A stretch of 64,000 nt of DNA. Origin: FEN-1191 sp964528845 (GTDB lineage Bacteria; Pseudomonadota; Gammaproteobacteria; Steroidobacterales; Steroidobacteraceae). The DNA lies in assembly GCA_964528845.1 (NCBI GenBank), contig CAZGVE010000014.1:1-64000 (forward strand), written 5' to 3'. The notes under the pieces are model-generated. The model was not told where the DNA came from. It saw only the letters and a program-made list of their open reading frames with translations, and did no database searches. Position numbers and translations under genes: made by a program. Shown here one piece after another: positions 52,249 through 62,105 of this stretch (the stretch's first letter is position 1; each line of letters opens with the position of its first letter).

Positions 52249-53579
52249 GCAAGGCTTATTTCGGCACCGATGGCATCCGTGGACGGGTCGGTACCGATCC
52301 CATGACGGTGGATTTCGCGCTGCGCCTGGCGAGTGCGGCCGCACGCGTGCTGATTCCGGACGGAGGATCGGTGCTGATCGGCAAGGACACGCGCGTGTCC
52401 GGCTACCTGTTCGAGGCCGCGCTCGAGGCGGGTTTCGTCGCGGCTGGAGTGAACGTGCTGCTGACCGGGCCGCTGCCGACGCCGGTAATTGCGTACATGA
52501 CGCGCCAGATGCATTGCCAGCTGGGAGTCGTGATCAGCGCCTCGCACAATCCATACGAGGACAACGGCATCAAGTTCTTCGACGGCGAGGGCCTGAAACT
52601 CTCGGACGAACTCGAGGAGCGGGTCGAGGGCCAGCTCGCGGCGGTACCGATGACGCGCAGCTCGCGCGAGCTGGGACGGGCGCGACGGCTCGACAGCGAA
52701 CGGCTGCCCTACCAGGACTTCTGCGCCCGGGTGCTGCCCGGCGGTATGCGCCTCGACGGCCTCAAGATCGTCGTGGACTGCGCCAATGGCGCCTCGTACA
52801 AGGTGGCACCACGGATCCTCGCCGACCTCGATGCCGAGGTAGTGCCGATCGGCTGCTCGCCCAACGGACGCAACATCAACGATGGCTGCGGATCCACGGC
52901 CCCAGAGCTGCTGCAGCTGACGGTACCGGGCGTCCGCGCCAATCTCGGCATCGCCTTCGACGGGGACGGCGACCGCGTGGTCATGGTCGATCATCTGGGC
53001 AGGCTCGTCGACGGTGACCAGCTGCTGTACGTCATCGCTGCCGCGACACATGCCGCCGGTACGCTGCGCGGACCCGTGGTCGGTACCGTGATGAGCAACC
53101 TCGGGCTGGAACTGGCGCTGCAGCGGGCGGGCATTGGGTTCGTGCGGGTCCCGGTTGGGGACCGGCACGTGCTCGCTCGCCTCAAGGAACTCGGCGGCAC
53201 GCTCGGAGGGGAAACCTCCGGTCACATCGTGTGCCTGGATCGCACCACAACCGGGGACGGGCTGGTGACGGCGCTGCAGGTGCTGGCCATCATGAAGCAG
53301 ACCCAGCGGCCGCTCGCAGAGCTCGCGGCCGGCATGTCCAAGTTCCCGCAGGTGCTGTTGAACGTGCAGGTGGAACGGCGCTTCGATCCGAACGGGGTGC
53401 CGGCGATCGCCGAGGCGGTGCGCCGGCTGGAATCGCGGCTGGCCGGCGAGGGTCGCATCGTGCTGCGTGCCTCAGGCACCGAACCGGTGATTCGCGTGAT
53501 GGTCGAGGGCCGCGATGCCGCCGAAGTGCGCGGCTGTGCGGACGAGCTCGCGCGGCGGGTCCGGGAGGCCGTGCCCTAG
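52245..53579 (+). CDS. glmM: Phosphoglucosamine mutase
   Basis: The 444-residue protein starts SKAYFGTDGIRGRVG and has the phosphoserine loop ISASHNPYEDNG, the metal loop DGDGDRV and the sugar loop GETSGHI. It converts glucosamine-6-P to glucosamine-1-P for cell-wall synthesis. The start is TTG 52245 overlapping the folP stop (TTGA); no better start exists. A repeat-containing gap follows. Confidence 0.96.
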   Translation: MSKAYFGTDGIRGRVGTDPMTVDFALRLASAAARVLIPDGGSVLIGKDTRVSGYLFEAALEAGFVAAGVNVLLTGPLPTPVIAYMTRQMHCQLGVVISASHNPYEDNGIKFFDGEGLKLSDELEERVEGQLAAVPMTRSSRELGRARRLDSERLPYQDFCARVLPGGMRLDGLKIVVDCANGASYKVAPRILADLDAEVVPIGCSPNGRNINDGCGSTAPELLQLTVPGVRANLGIAFDGDGDRVVMVDHLGRLVDGDQLLYVIAAATHAAGTLRGPVVGTVMSNLGLELALQRAGIGFVRVPVGDRHVLARLKELGGTLGGETSGHIVCLDRTTTGDGLVTALQVLAIMKQTQRPLAELAAGMSKFPQVLLNVQVERRFDPNGVPAIAEAVRRLESRLAGEGRIVLRASGTEPVIRVMVEGRDAAEVRGCADELARRVREAVP

Positions 53580-53613
53580 CAGGCGCACCGCCGGAGCGCG
53601 GTCCCGGGAAGTA

Positions 53614-53643
53614 CAGGTATACGGGGGGCAGGTATACGGGGGG
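53614..53643. repeat. Perfect tandem 15-base repeat upstream of tpiA
   Basis: CAGGTATACGGGGGG occurs twice head to tail (53614-53628, 53629-53643), preceded by GTA and followed by TACAGGTAC, a partial third copy. It lies in the 196-base gap between glmM and tpiA, 133 bases before tpiA. The G-runs and the TATAC core stand out from the neighbouring sequence. Confidence 0.75.
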
Positions 53644-53775
53644 TACAGGTACAAAAGCGCATTGCGGCCTGCGGGTGACGCCGATATCATCCGCGCGCCC
53701 GAACACCCCCCCATTCATCACACTCATCCACGCCGGTCTGACTTCACGCGAAACTGACACAGGGGCCGCAAGCCG

Positions 53776-54528
53776 ATGCGCCGCAAACTCGTTGCCGGCA
53801 ACTGGAAGATGCACGGATCACGCGCTGAAAATGCGCTGCTGGTCGAGGCGATCCTCGGCTCGGGCGATATCGAGAGCGTCGAGTGCGTGCTGTGCCCGCC
53901 GTTCGTGTACCTCAGCGACGTGGGTCGGTTGCTGCGCGACAGCGCGGTGCGGCTGGGGGCTCAGAACCTGTGCGCCGAAGCCGTCGGAGCCTTCACGGGC
54001 GAGGTCTCTGCCGCGATGCTGCGGGACGTCGGCTGCCAGTACGTGATCGTGGGGCACTCGGAGCGACGCCACGTCTATGGCGAGGACGACATGATGGTCG
54101 CACGCAAGTGCGCAGCCGCGCTCGCGCGCGGGCTGACGCCAATCCTGTGCCTCGGCGAGCAGCTCTCCGAGCGCGAAGCCGGGCGGACGCAGGCAGTCAT
54201 CGAGCGGCAGCTCGAGGCCGTGGTTGGCCTGACGGGCATCGAGGCGTTCGCGCGTGCCGTGATCGCCTACGAGCCGGTCTGGGCCATCGGCACGGGACGC
54301 ACCGCATCACCGCAGCAGGCCGAGGATGTTCATGCCTTCATCCGACAGCGACTGGCCCGGCAGGATGCTAAAATCGCGGCCGATCTGCAGATCCTGTACG
54401 GCGGCAGTGTCAAGGCGGGCAATGCGGGGGATATCTTCGCGCAGGCCGATGTCGACGGTGGACTGATCGGCGGCGCTTCGCTAAAGGCCGACGAGTTTTC
54501 GAGCATCATTGCCGCGGCGCGCGGCTGA
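53776..54528 (+). CDS. tpiA: Triosephosphate isomerase
   Basis: The 250-residue enzyme has the substrate Lys in AGNWKMHG, the catalytic His in GHSERR, the catalytic Glu in YEPVWAIGTG and the phosphate loop YGGSVKAGN. It interconverts dihydroxyacetone phosphate and glyceraldehyde-3-P. ATG 53776 is the standard start. secG follows after 14 bases, as in many gammaproteobacteria. Confidence 0.97.
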   Translation: MRRKLVAGNWKMHGSRAENALLVEAILGSGDIESVECVLCPPFVYLSDVGRLLRDSAVRLGAQNLCAEAVGAFTGEVSAAMLRDVGCQYVIVGHSERRHVYGEDDMMVARKCAAALARGLTPILCLGEQLSEREAGRTQAVIERQLEAVVGLTGIEAFARAVIAYEPVWAIGTGRTASPQQAEDVHAFIRQRLARQDAKIAADLQILYGGSVKAGNAGDIFAQADVDGGLIGGASLKADEFSSIIAAARG

Positions 54529-54542
54529 GGGCGGGTGGATCC

Positions 54543-54983
54543 ATGTTGCACGTGGCGTTGATGGGGATTCAGTATCTCTGTGCATTCCTGATCGTCTCGC
54601 TGGTGTTACTGCAGCGCGGCAAAGGAGCCGATGCGGGCGCGGGGTTTGGCGCAGGAGCCTCGGGCACGGTGTTCGGCGCCCGCGGCGCGAGCACCGCGCT
54701 GTCGCGCGCGACCGCGATCCTGGCCGGAGTCTTCATGATCACGAGTCTCTCGCTGGTCTATACGGGAACGCACAAGACTGCCTCTGCCGGCAGCGTGCTC
54801 GACCAGCTCTCGCAGCAGCCCACATCGGGCACAACGACGACGCCGGCTGCGCCGCTGGTCGCGCCGGCGCCGGCGAGCGCCGCTGGCAGCGTCGCTGCGC
54901 CTGCCGTGGCCACGCCGGTCACCCCGACGACCCCGGTCGCTCCGGCCGGCGGCAGCGGCAGTGGCGGTGCTCCGGCCAAGTAA
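54543..54983 (+). CDS. secG: Preprotein translocase subunit SecG
   Basis: The 146-residue protein has two membrane helices (about 3-22 and 55-75) joined by the conserved loop QRGKGADAGAGFGAGASGTVFG. It is a SecYEG channel subunit. It carries an Ala/Pro/Thr-rich C-terminal extension (about 85-146), a feature common in this group. tRNA-Leu and nuoA follow. Confidence 0.95.
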   Translation: MLHVALMGIQYLCAFLIVSLVLLQRGKGADAGAGFGAGASGTVFGARGASTALSRATAILAGVFMITSLSLVYTGTHKTASAGSVLDQLSQQPTSGTTTTPAAPLVAPAPASAAGSVAAPAVATPVTPTTPVAPAGGSGSGGAPAK

Positions 54984-55050
54984 CGGCGCGCGGCGGCTCG
55001 CCGCGCCTCGGGCGCCGATGCTGCAGCTGCAATGATCATCAACAATCCGG

Positions 55051-55135
55051 GCCGACGTGGTGGAACTGGTAGACACACTAGCTTGAGGGGCTAGCGCCGC
55101 AAGGTGTGGGAGTTCGAATCTCCCCGTCGGCACCA
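55051..55135 (+). tRNA. tRNA-Leu (anticodon GAG)
   Basis: The 85-base tRNA has a 7-bp acceptor stem GCCGACG/CGTCGGC, anticodon GAG at 55085-55087 in the loop TTGAGGG, a long variable arm (GCCGCAAGGTGT region), T-arm GTTCGAATC and encoded CCA. It sits between secG and nuoA, the classic gammaproteobacterial location. Confidence 0.97.
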
Positions 55136-55231
55136 CAGCAGCAGGCGCGCCTGCTACAATTCGCATAATAGTTGGGTTTGCGTACCGTTTGCGGCAAGGA
55201 TCGATACGATATTTGTTCAGCAGGACCAGCC

Positions 55232-55600
55232 ATGCTCACCCACTACCTGCCGATCCTGATCTTTCTGTGCCTGTCGGCGGCGCTTGCGGTGCTGATGCTG
55301 GGACTGGGCCAGATCCTGGGCCGCCTCGGAGTCAGGCATCCGGGCGATGCGCAGAAACTCTCCGCCTACGAGTGCGGCTTCGAGGCCTTCGAGGACACGC
55401 ACGCGAAGTTCGACGTGCGCTACTACCTGGTGGCGATCCTGTTCATCGTGTTCGACCTCGAGATCGCGTTCCTGTTTCCATGGGCCGTGTCGCTGACGCG
55501 TATCGGCGGCACCGGGCTCGCGGCGATGGGGCTGTTCCTGTTCATTCTCGTGATCGGCTTCGCCTACGAATGGAAGAAGGGAGCGCTCGAGTGGGACTAG
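55232..55600 (+). CDS. nuoA: NADH-quinone oxidoreductase subunit A
   Basis: The 122-residue membrane protein has three helices and the conserved SAYECGFEAFEDTHAKFDVRYYLVAILFIVFDLE. It is part of the complex I membrane arm at the quinone-site junction. ATG 55232 gives a standard N-terminus; the longer frame begins in a leader with no homology. nuoB overlaps its end by 10 bases. Confidence 0.96.
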   Translation: MLTHYLPILIFLCLSAALAVLMLGLGQILGRLGVRHPGDAQKLSAYECGFEAFEDTHAKFDVRYYLVAILFIVFDLEIAFLFPWAVSLTRIGGTGLAAMGLFLFILVIGFAYEWKKGALEWD

Positions 55601-56106
55601 AACTGGCGCCGGCCGTGGAACTGGATGCGCCGGACGCCGGGTCGTTCTCGCAGCGCGGTTTCCTGACCACGCAGATGGACAGTCTCGTCAGCTGGGCGCG
55701 CACCGGCTCGCTGTGGCCGATGACCTTCGGGCTCGCCTGCTGCGCCGTGGAGATGATGCACGCCGGCGCCGCGCGCTATGATCTGGACCGCTTCGGCGTC
55801 GTGTTCCGTGCCAGTCCGCGCCAGTCCGACGTGATGATCGTGGCCGGTACCCTGGTGAACAAGATGGCCCCGGCGTTGCGCAAGGTCTACGACCAGATGC
55901 CCGAGCCGCGCTGGGTCATCTCGATGGGATCCTGCGCGAACGGGGGTGGCTACTACCATTATTCCTACTCGGTGGTCAGGGGCTGTGACCGGATCGTGCC
56001 GGTGGACGTCTACGTTCCTGGCTGTCCACCGACTGCGGAGGCACTGCTCTACGGCGTGATCCAGCTGCAGCGCAAGATCGCGCGCCGCTCCGCGGCGATG
56101 GCCTGA
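55591..56106 (+). CDS. nuoB: NADH-quinone oxidoreductase subunit B
   Basis: The 171-residue protein has the N2 [4Fe-4S] cysteines in GLACCAVEMM, SMGSCANGGG and VPGCPPTAEAL. It carries the last cluster before quinone. GTG 55591 lies inside the nuoA 3' end in another frame, an arrangement that implies coupling. Confidence 0.96.
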   Translation: MGLELAPAVELDAPDAGSFSQRGFLTTQMDSLVSWARTGSLWPMTFGLACCAVEMMHAGAARYDLDRFGVVFRASPRQSDVMIVAGTLVNKMAPALRKVYDQMPEPRWVISMGSCANGGGYYHYSYSVVRGCDRIVPVDVYVPGCPPTAEALLYGVIQLQRKIARRSAAMA

Positions 56107-56134
56107 GCACGGTACGCACCGGGGTTGCGCGCGC

Positions 56135-56839
56135 ATGTCGGCCTACATCGAGCAGCTGGCGGACCGGATCAGCGCGACTCTGGGTGAGCGCGCAACTCGA
56201 CTGCCGTCGCTGGCAGGGGAACTCGCAATCGAGGTGGCGCCGGCGAACTTGCTCGAGGTCGCTCGCACGCTGCGTGATGATCCGCCGCTGCGCTTCGAGA
56301 TGCTGATCGACCTCGCGGGCATCGACTTTCTCGATTACGGTCAGGTCGAGTGGCGTACCACCGGGGCCACGGCGAGCGGCTTCAGCCGCGGCGTGAATCG
56401 CAGCGCCCCGCATACCCGGACGCGGCTGGAACGCTTCGCGATCGTGCTCCAGCTGCTCTCGATCACGCACAACCACCGGCTCCGCGTGCGCGTGTACTGT
56501 GAGCCGGGCGAAGATCCGGTGCTCGATTCCCTGACGGGAATCTGGGCCAGCGCAGACTGGTTCGAACGCGAAGCCTTCGATCTGTTCGGGATCCTGTTCC
56601 GCGGCCATCCGGATCTGCGCCGGCTGCTCACCGACTATGGCTTCATCGGCCATCCGTTCCGCAAGGACTTTCCGCTCAGCGGCAATGTCGAGGTCCGATA
56701 CGACCCGCAGCTCGGGCGGGTGGTCTACCAGCCGGTCAGCATCGAGCCGCGCGTGCTGGTGCCGCGAGTGATCCGCCACGACAACCGCTACGACCCGGCG
56801 CTGCACGACCTGCCGGGACCCGATGCACCGCATGGCTGA
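56135..56839 (+). CDS. nuoC: NADH-quinone oxidoreductase subunit C
   Basis: The 234-residue protein has the 30-kDa subunit motif (WFEREAFDLFGILFRGHPDLRRLLTDYGFIGHPFRKDFPL). It forms part of the peripheral arm. It is separate from nuoD, not fused as in E. coli, and overlaps it by 8 bases. Confidence 0.96.
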   Translation: MSAYIEQLADRISATLGERATRLPSLAGELAIEVAPANLLEVARTLRDDPPLRFEMLIDLAGIDFLDYGQVEWRTTGATASGFSRGVNRSAPHTRTRLERFAIVLQLLSITHNHRLRVRVYCEPGEDPVLDSLTGIWASADWFEREAFDLFGILFRGHPDLRRLLTDYGFIGHPFRKDFPLSGNVEVRYDPQLGRVVYQPVSIEPRVLVPRVIRHDNRYDPALHDLPGPDAPHG

Positions 56840-58085
56840 GATCCGCAATCTCACGCTGAATTTCGGGCCGCAGCACCCGGCCGCGCACGGCGTGCTGCGC
56901 CTGGTGCTCGAGATGGACGGTGAGGTCATCCAGAAGGCCGATCCGCACATCGGCCTGCTTCATCGTGGCACCGAGAAGCTCGCTGAATCGAAGATCTTCA
57001 ACCAGTCCATCGGCTACATGGATCGGCTCGACTACGTGTCGATGATGTGCAACGAGCATGCCTACGTGCTCGCGATCGAACGACTGCTCGGGATTACGCC
57101 GCCGCCGCGTGCACAGTACATCCGCGTGATGTTCGACGAGATCACGCGCATCCTGAACCACCTGATGTGGCTCGGCGCCCATGGGCTCGACATCGGTGCG
57201 ATGACCGTGTTCCTGTACTGCTTCCGCGAGCGCGAGGACCTGATGGACTGCTACGAGGCTGTCTCGGGCACGCGCATGCATGCGACGTACTACCGCCCTG
57301 GTGGGGTGTACCGCGATCTGCCCGATGCGATGCCGCGCTACCAGGCCTCGCGCTGGCACAGCCAGGCCGACGTCGATCGCATGAACGGCGCGCGCACCGG
57401 TTCGCTGCTCGATTTCATCGAGGCGTTCACTCGCAAGTTCCCGAAGTGCATCGATGATTACGAGACGCTGCTCACCGACAACCGCATCTGGAAGCAGCGC
57501 ACCGTGAACATCGGCGTAGTGCCGCCCGAGCGCGCGCTGCAGCTGGGCTTTTCCGGGCCGATGCTGCGCGGCTCCGGAGTCGAGTGGGATTTGCGCCGCA
57601 AGCAGCCCTATGAGGTCTACGACGAGCTGGATTTCGACATTCCCGTCGGACTGAACGGTGATTGCTACGATCGCTACCTGGTCCGCATCGAGGAATTGCG
57701 GCAGTCCAACCGCATCATCGAACAATGCGTGCGCTGGCTGCGCACGAATGCCGGTCCGGTGATGGTCGATGACCGCAAGGTGCGGCCGCCGAGTCGCGAG
57801 CAGATGAAGGGCAACATGGAGTCACTGATCCATCACTTCAAGTTCATGACCGAGGGGTACTGCGTGCCCGAAGGCGAGACTTATGCGGCAGTCGAAGCGC
57901 CCAAGGGAGAATTCGGCGTCTACCTGCTGTCCGATGGGGCGAACAAGCCCTACCGATTGAAGTGCCGGGCGCCGAGCTTCGTGCATCTGGGCGCGCTCGG
58001 CGAGATGGTGCGGGGCCACATGCTGGCCGACGTGGTCGCCGTGATCGGCACCCAGGACGTGGTATTCGGAGAGGTCGACCGCTGA
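56832..58085 (+). CDS. nuoD: NADH-quinone oxidoreductase subunit D
   Basis: The 417-residue 49-kDa subunit starts MAEIRNLTLNFGPQHPAAHGVLRLVLE and contains the quinone-site RGTEKL, the TPPPRAQYIRV region and the C-terminal APSFVHLGAL ... DVVFGEVDR. ATG 56832 is preferred over ATG 56823 by family starts. nuoE begins at the last base of its stop (TGATG). Confidence 0.96.
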   Translation: MAEIRNLTLNFGPQHPAAHGVLRLVLEMDGEVIQKADPHIGLLHRGTEKLAESKIFNQSIGYMDRLDYVSMMCNEHAYVLAIERLLGITPPPRAQYIRVMFDEITRILNHLMWLGAHGLDIGAMTVFLYCFREREDLMDCYEAVSGTRMHATYYRPGGVYRDLPDAMPRYQASRWHSQADVDRMNGARTGSLLDFIEAFTRKFPKCIDDYETLLTDNRIWKQRTVNIGVVPPERALQLGFSGPMLRGSGVEWDLRRKQPYEVYDELDFDIPVGLNGDCYDRYLVRIEELRQSNRIIEQCVRWLRTNAGPVMVDDRKVRPPSREQMKGNMESLIHHFKFMTEGYCVPEGETYAAVEAPKGEFGVYLLSDGANKPYRLKCRAPSFVHLGALGEMVRGHMLADVVAVIGTQDVVFGEVDR

Positions 58086-58606
58086 TGAGCGCGCCCGAAG
58101 CACCTGCCGCGCACGATGGCCAGGACTCGCCGCTGTCCGCGCACACTCGTGCCGAAATCGATCATTGGGTCGCGAAATTCCCGCCCGGCCGCCAGCGCTC
58201 GGCGGTCCTGTCGGCGCTGCGCGCGGCACAGGAGCAGAATCAGGGCTTCCTGACGGTGGCACTGATGGATGCCGTGGCCGGCTACCTCAAGCTGCCGCCG
58301 ATCCAGGTGTACGAGGTCGCGAGCTTCTATTCCATGTTCGAGACCCATCCATGCGGGCGGCACCACGTCAGTGTGTGCACCAATATCTCCTGCATGCTGC
58401 GCGGTGGCGAGGACATCGCCGCGTACGTGGAGCGCAAGCTCGGCATCCGCCTCGGGCAGAGCACACCGGACGGGCGCATTTTCCTCAAGCGCGAGGAGGA
58501 ATGCCTGGCCGCCTGCACCGGCGCGCCGATGATGATGGTCGATCACGTCTATCACGAGCACCTGACGCCCGAGAAGGTCGATCAGATCCTCGCGGAACTG
58601 GTCTAG
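58085..58606 (+). CDS. nuoE: NADH-quinone oxidoreductase subunit E
   Basis: The 173-residue thioredoxin-like protein has the [2Fe-2S] cysteines in VCTNISC and CLAACTGAP. It holds cluster N1a next to NuoF. An acidic/Ala-rich N-terminal segment precedes the conserved domain. Confidence 0.95.
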   Translation: MSAPEAPAAHDGQDSPLSAHTRAEIDHWVAKFPPGRQRSAVLSALRAAQEQNQGFLTVALMDAVAGYLKLPPIQVYEVASFYSMFETHPCGRHHVSVCTNISCMLRGGEDIAAYVERKLGIRLGQSTPDGRIFLKREEECLAACTGAPMMMVDHVYHEHLTPEKVDQILAELV

Positions 58607-58611
58607 CAACC

Positions 58612-59922
58612 ATGAATGTCTGGGACGACAAGCGCGACCTGACCTGCTTCGAGCCGCTGAAATTCGAACGCTCTTGGACGCTTGCGACCTACGAGCAGAT
58701 TGGCGGCTACTCCGTGTGGCGCAGGATCCTGGCTGAGAAGCCGCCGCGCGAGCAGGTGATCGAACAGATCAAAGCCTCGGGACTGCGGGGTCGCGGTGGT
58801 GCGGCGTTCCCGGTCGGGATCAAGTGGAGCTTCATGCCCCGCAATGCGCCGATGCAGAAGTACGTGGTGTGCAACTCGGATGAGAGCGAGCCAGGCACCT
58901 GCCATGACCGCGACATCCTGCGCTACAACCCGCATTCGGTGATCGAAGGCATGGCGATCGGCGGCTACTGCATGAATGCGACGGTCGGCTACAACTACAT
59001 ACGCGGCGAGTTTCTCGGCGAGCCCATACCGCGCTTCGAGGCGGCATTGCGCGAGGCCTACGCAGCCGGGCTGCTCGGCAGGAACATCCAGGGATCCGGT
59101 GTCGATTTCGATCTGCATACCTTCGTCGGCGCCGGTGCCTACATTTGCGGCGAGGAGACCGCACTGCTGGATTCCCTCGAGGGCAAGACCGGCAAGCCTC
59201 GCTTCAAGCCGCCGTTTCCGGCCGCATTCGGCCTGTACGGCATGCCCACCACGATCAACAACACGCAGAGCTATGCCTCCGTGCCGACGCTGCTGCGCAA
59301 GGGACCGCAGTGGTTCGCCGAGCTCGGGCCGAAGAACTCCGGCGGCACCGTGATCTTTTCGGTCTCCGGCCACGTGAACCGCCCGGGCAACTTCGAGGTA
59401 CCGCTCGGGATCCCGTTCGCCGATCTGCTCGAGCTGGCCGGCGGCGTGCTGGGCGGCAGGAAGCTCAAGGCCGTGATCCCCGGTGGCTCCTCGACCCCGG
59501 TGGTACCGGGAGAGATCATGCTCAAGACCAACATGGACTACGACTCGGTCAAGGCGGTCGGCTCGGGCATAGGCTCCGCGGCCGTGATCGTGATGGACGA
59601 GACGACCTGCATGGTGCGCGTGCTCGAGCGCCTGTCGCGCTTCTACATGGCCGAATCCTGTGGCCAGTGCACGCCGTGCCGCGAAGGCACCGGCTGGCTG
59701 ACCCGTACGCTGCGGCGGGTGCTCGCTGGGGAGGCGCGGCGTGAGGATCTCGGGCTGCTGCTCGACGTGGCCAATCGCATCGAGGGCCACACGATCTGCG
59801 GCCTCGGGGACGCCGCGGCCTGGCCCGTGCAGAGCTTCCTGAAGCATTTCCGGCACGAGTTCGAGTACATGGTCGACCACGGCGGACGCAGCATCGTGGG
59901 CAACGAGCGCGTCGCAGCATGA
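58612..59922 (+). CDS. nuoF: NADH-quinone oxidoreductase subunit F
   Basis: The 436-residue NADH-oxidising subunit has the NADH site GLRGRGGAAFPVG, the FMN region (CNSDESEPGTCHDRDI, GAGAYICGEETAL) and the N3 cluster cysteines ESCGQCTPCREGTGW. nuoG overlaps it as ATGA. Confidence 0.97.
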   Translation: MNVWDDKRDLTCFEPLKFERSWTLATYEQIGGYSVWRRILAEKPPREQVIEQIKASGLRGRGGAAFPVGIKWSFMPRNAPMQKYVVCNSDESEPGTCHDRDILRYNPHSVIEGMAIGGYCMNATVGYNYIRGEFLGEPIPRFEAALREAYAAGLLGRNIQGSGVDFDLHTFVGAGAYICGEETALLDSLEGKTGKPRFKPPFPAAFGLYGMPTTINNTQSYASVPTLLRKGPQWFAELGPKNSGGTVIFSVSGHVNRPGNFEVPLGIPFADLLELAGGVLGGRKLKAVIPGGSSTPVVPGEIMLKTNMDYDSVKAVGSGIGSAAVIVMDETTCMVRVLERLSRFYMAESCGQCTPCREGTGWLTRTLRRVLAGEARREDLGLLLDVANRIEGHTICGLGDAAAWPVQSFLKHFRHEFEYMVDHGGRSIVGNERVAA

Positions 59923-62105
59923 GCGAGGAACTGGTCAACATCGAGGTCAACGGCGTTCCAATGAAGGCGCGCAAGGGCGAGGTCATCATCCGCGCCACGG
60001 ACCGCGAGGGCGTCTACATTCCGCGCTTCTGTTATCACGAAAAGCTCCCCATCGCCGCCAATTGCCGCATGTGCCTGGTCGAGGTCGAGAAGGCGCCCAA
60101 GCCGCTGCCGGCGTGCGCGACCCCGGTCACCGAGGGCATGAAGGTGTTCACGCACTCGGCCAAGGCAATCGGCGCGCAGCGCGCGATCATGGAGTTCCTG
60201 CTGATCAACCATCCGCTCGACTGCCCGATCTGCGATCAGGGCGGAGAATGCGAATTGCAGGATCTGGCGCTCGGCTTCGGCCGCGACATCTCGCGTTTCG
60301 TCGAACGCAAGCGGGTAGTCAAGGACAAGAACCTCGGGCCGCTGGTCTCGACCGACATGACGCGCTGCATCCATTGCACGCGCTGTGTCCGCTTCGGACT
60401 GGACGTGGCCGGCATCCAGGAGATGGGCGCCACCGGACGCGGCGAGCATATGGAGATCGGCACCTTCATCGAGCACAGCGTCGATCACGAGCTGTCCGGC
60501 AACATCATCGACCTGTGTCCGGTCGGAGCACTCAACAGCAAACCATTCCGGTTCCGCGGCCGCGGCTGGGAGATGACGCAGCATGCGCTGATCTCGCCGC
60601 ACGACGGCGTCGGCTCGCACCTCTACGGCCACGTGCTGCGCGGCCGGCTGATGCGCGTGGTGCCGCGCGAGTGCGAGGCGATCAACGAGACCTGGATCGC
60701 CGACCGCGACCGCTTCAGCTACGAGGGTGTCTACGCCGAGGATCGCCTGGAGACGCCGCTGCTGCGGCAGCCGGATGGCAGCTGGCGCGAGGTGGAGTGG
60801 GACGTGGCGCTCGGTGCGGCCGCGCAGCTGTTGCGCGAGGCCGCCGGCGGCGATGCCGGCCTCGGCCTGCTGGCTCATCCCTCCAGTACGCTCGAGGAGC
60901 TGTACCTGCTCGCTCAGCTCGCACAGGGGCTCGGCTGTGCCAACATCGATAGTCGGCTACGGCACGGGGATGTTCGCGATCAATCCGCGGACCGAGCGCC
61001 TCCTGGGCTCGGGCTGCCGATCGCACAGATCGATGAACTCGATGCGCTGCTGGTCGTGGGAGCGAACCTGCGCCATGAGGTGCCGATCCTCGCGCATCGG
61101 GTTCGCAAGGCTGCCCTGCGCGGCGGGCGCGTCCACGCCATCAATCCGGCGCGCTTCGAGTGGCTGTTTCCGGTGGGTGAGTACCTGCTGGCCGCGCCGG
61201 CGGCGGCGGTGCGCGAGCTCGGTGCCGTGCTGCTCGCCGCGCTCGGCGGTGCCGCTCCGCCCACGGCGCTCGCGGCGCTGCTGCAGGGTGCGGTAGTCAC
61301 CGACCGGCACGAGCAGATCGCGAGCTCACTGCGCACCGGCGCGCACCGCGCGATCTGGATCGGCGCCCTGAGCCTGCGCAGTGCGCGAGGAGCGGAACTG
61401 CGCGCGCTCGCGCGCGCACTCGCCGGGGTCACGGGCGCGGTGTATGGAGAGCTCGCCGAGGGCGGCAATGCGGCCGGTGCCTATCTCGCCGGTGCGCTTC
61501 CACATCGGGCCCCCGGCGGCGTGCCGCGCCCGGTGGCCGGGCTGCATGCCCGCGCGATGCTCGGGCGCCCCCTCGGCGCTTACCTGCTGCTGCACTGCGA
61601 GCCCTGGGCGGACATGGGAGTTCCTGTCGCGCCGGACCTGCTGGCGCCCTTGGGCCGCGTGGTCGCCATCACGCCTTACGCGAGTGAAACCATGAAGCAG
61701 CTTGCCCAGGTGCTGCTGCCGGCGGGCACGTTCGCGGAGAGTTCCGGTACCTACGTGAACCTCGAGGGGCGGTGGCAGAGCCAGGCCGGAGCCGCACGGC
61801 CGGTCGGGGCAGCGCGCCCGGCTTGGAAGATCCTGCGCGTGCTCGGTAACCTGCTCGGGTTCGCCGGGTTCGACTACCAGTCCTCCGAGCAGGTCCGCGA
61901 CGAACTGGGCTCGCTGGTGGCGGCAGCGCCTGCGCAGGCACCGGCGGACGCGACCGCACCGCTGGCTGCTGCCAGTGCGCCGGCCGAGGCGGTGGCGGAC
62001 GTACCGATGTACCAGATTGACCCGGTGCTGCGCCGCGCCAGTGCGCTGCTGCGCACGCGCGATGGCCGCGAGCCGCTGGCTTTGTACGGCGGGGATGCTG
62101 CGTGA
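59919..62105 (+). CDS. nuoG: NADH-quinone oxidoreductase subunit G
   Basis: The 728-residue protein has N-terminal [2Fe-2S] (FCYHEKL ... CRMCLVEVE ... CATPV), His-ligated and Cys-ligated [4Fe-4S] motifs (CPICDQGGEC, CIHCTRCVRF ... CPVGAL) and a molybdopterin-oxidoreductase-like body without cofactor motifs. The C-terminal 70 residues are Ala/Pro-rich. It carries most of the electron chain of the peripheral arm. The stop overlaps the nuoH GTG. Confidence 0.96.
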   Translation: MSEELVNIEVNGVPMKARKGEVIIRATDREGVYIPRFCYHEKLPIAANCRMCLVEVEKAPKPLPACATPVTEGMKVFTHSAKAIGAQRAIMEFLLINHPLDCPICDQGGECELQDLALGFGRDISRFVERKRVVKDKNLGPLVSTDMTRCIHCTRCVRFGLDVAGIQEMGATGRGEHMEIGTFIEHSVDHELSGNIIDLCPVGALNSKPFRFRGRGWEMTQHALISPHDGVGSHLYGHVLRGRLMRVVPRECEAINETWIADRDRFSYEGVYAEDRLETPLLRQPDGSWREVEWDVALGAAAQLLREAAGGDAGLGLLAHPSSTLEELYLLAQLAQGLGCANIDSRLRHGDVRDQSADRAPPGLGLPIAQIDELDALLVVGANLRHEVPILAHRVRKAALRGGRVHAINPARFEWLFPVGEYLLAAPAAAVRELGAVLLAALGGAAPPTALAALLQGAVVTDRHEQIASSLRTGAHRAIWIGALSLRSARGAELRALARALAGVTGAVYGELAEGGNAAGAYLAGALPHRAPGGVPRPVAGLHARAMLGRPLGAYLLLHCEPWADMGVPVAPDLLAPLGRVVAITPYASETMKQLAQVLLPAGTFAESSGTYVNLEGRWQSQAGAARPVGAARPAWKILRVLGNLLGFAGFDYQSSEQVRDELGSLVAAAPAQAPADATAPLAAASAPAEAVADVPMYQIDPVLRRASALLRTRDGREPLALYGGDAA

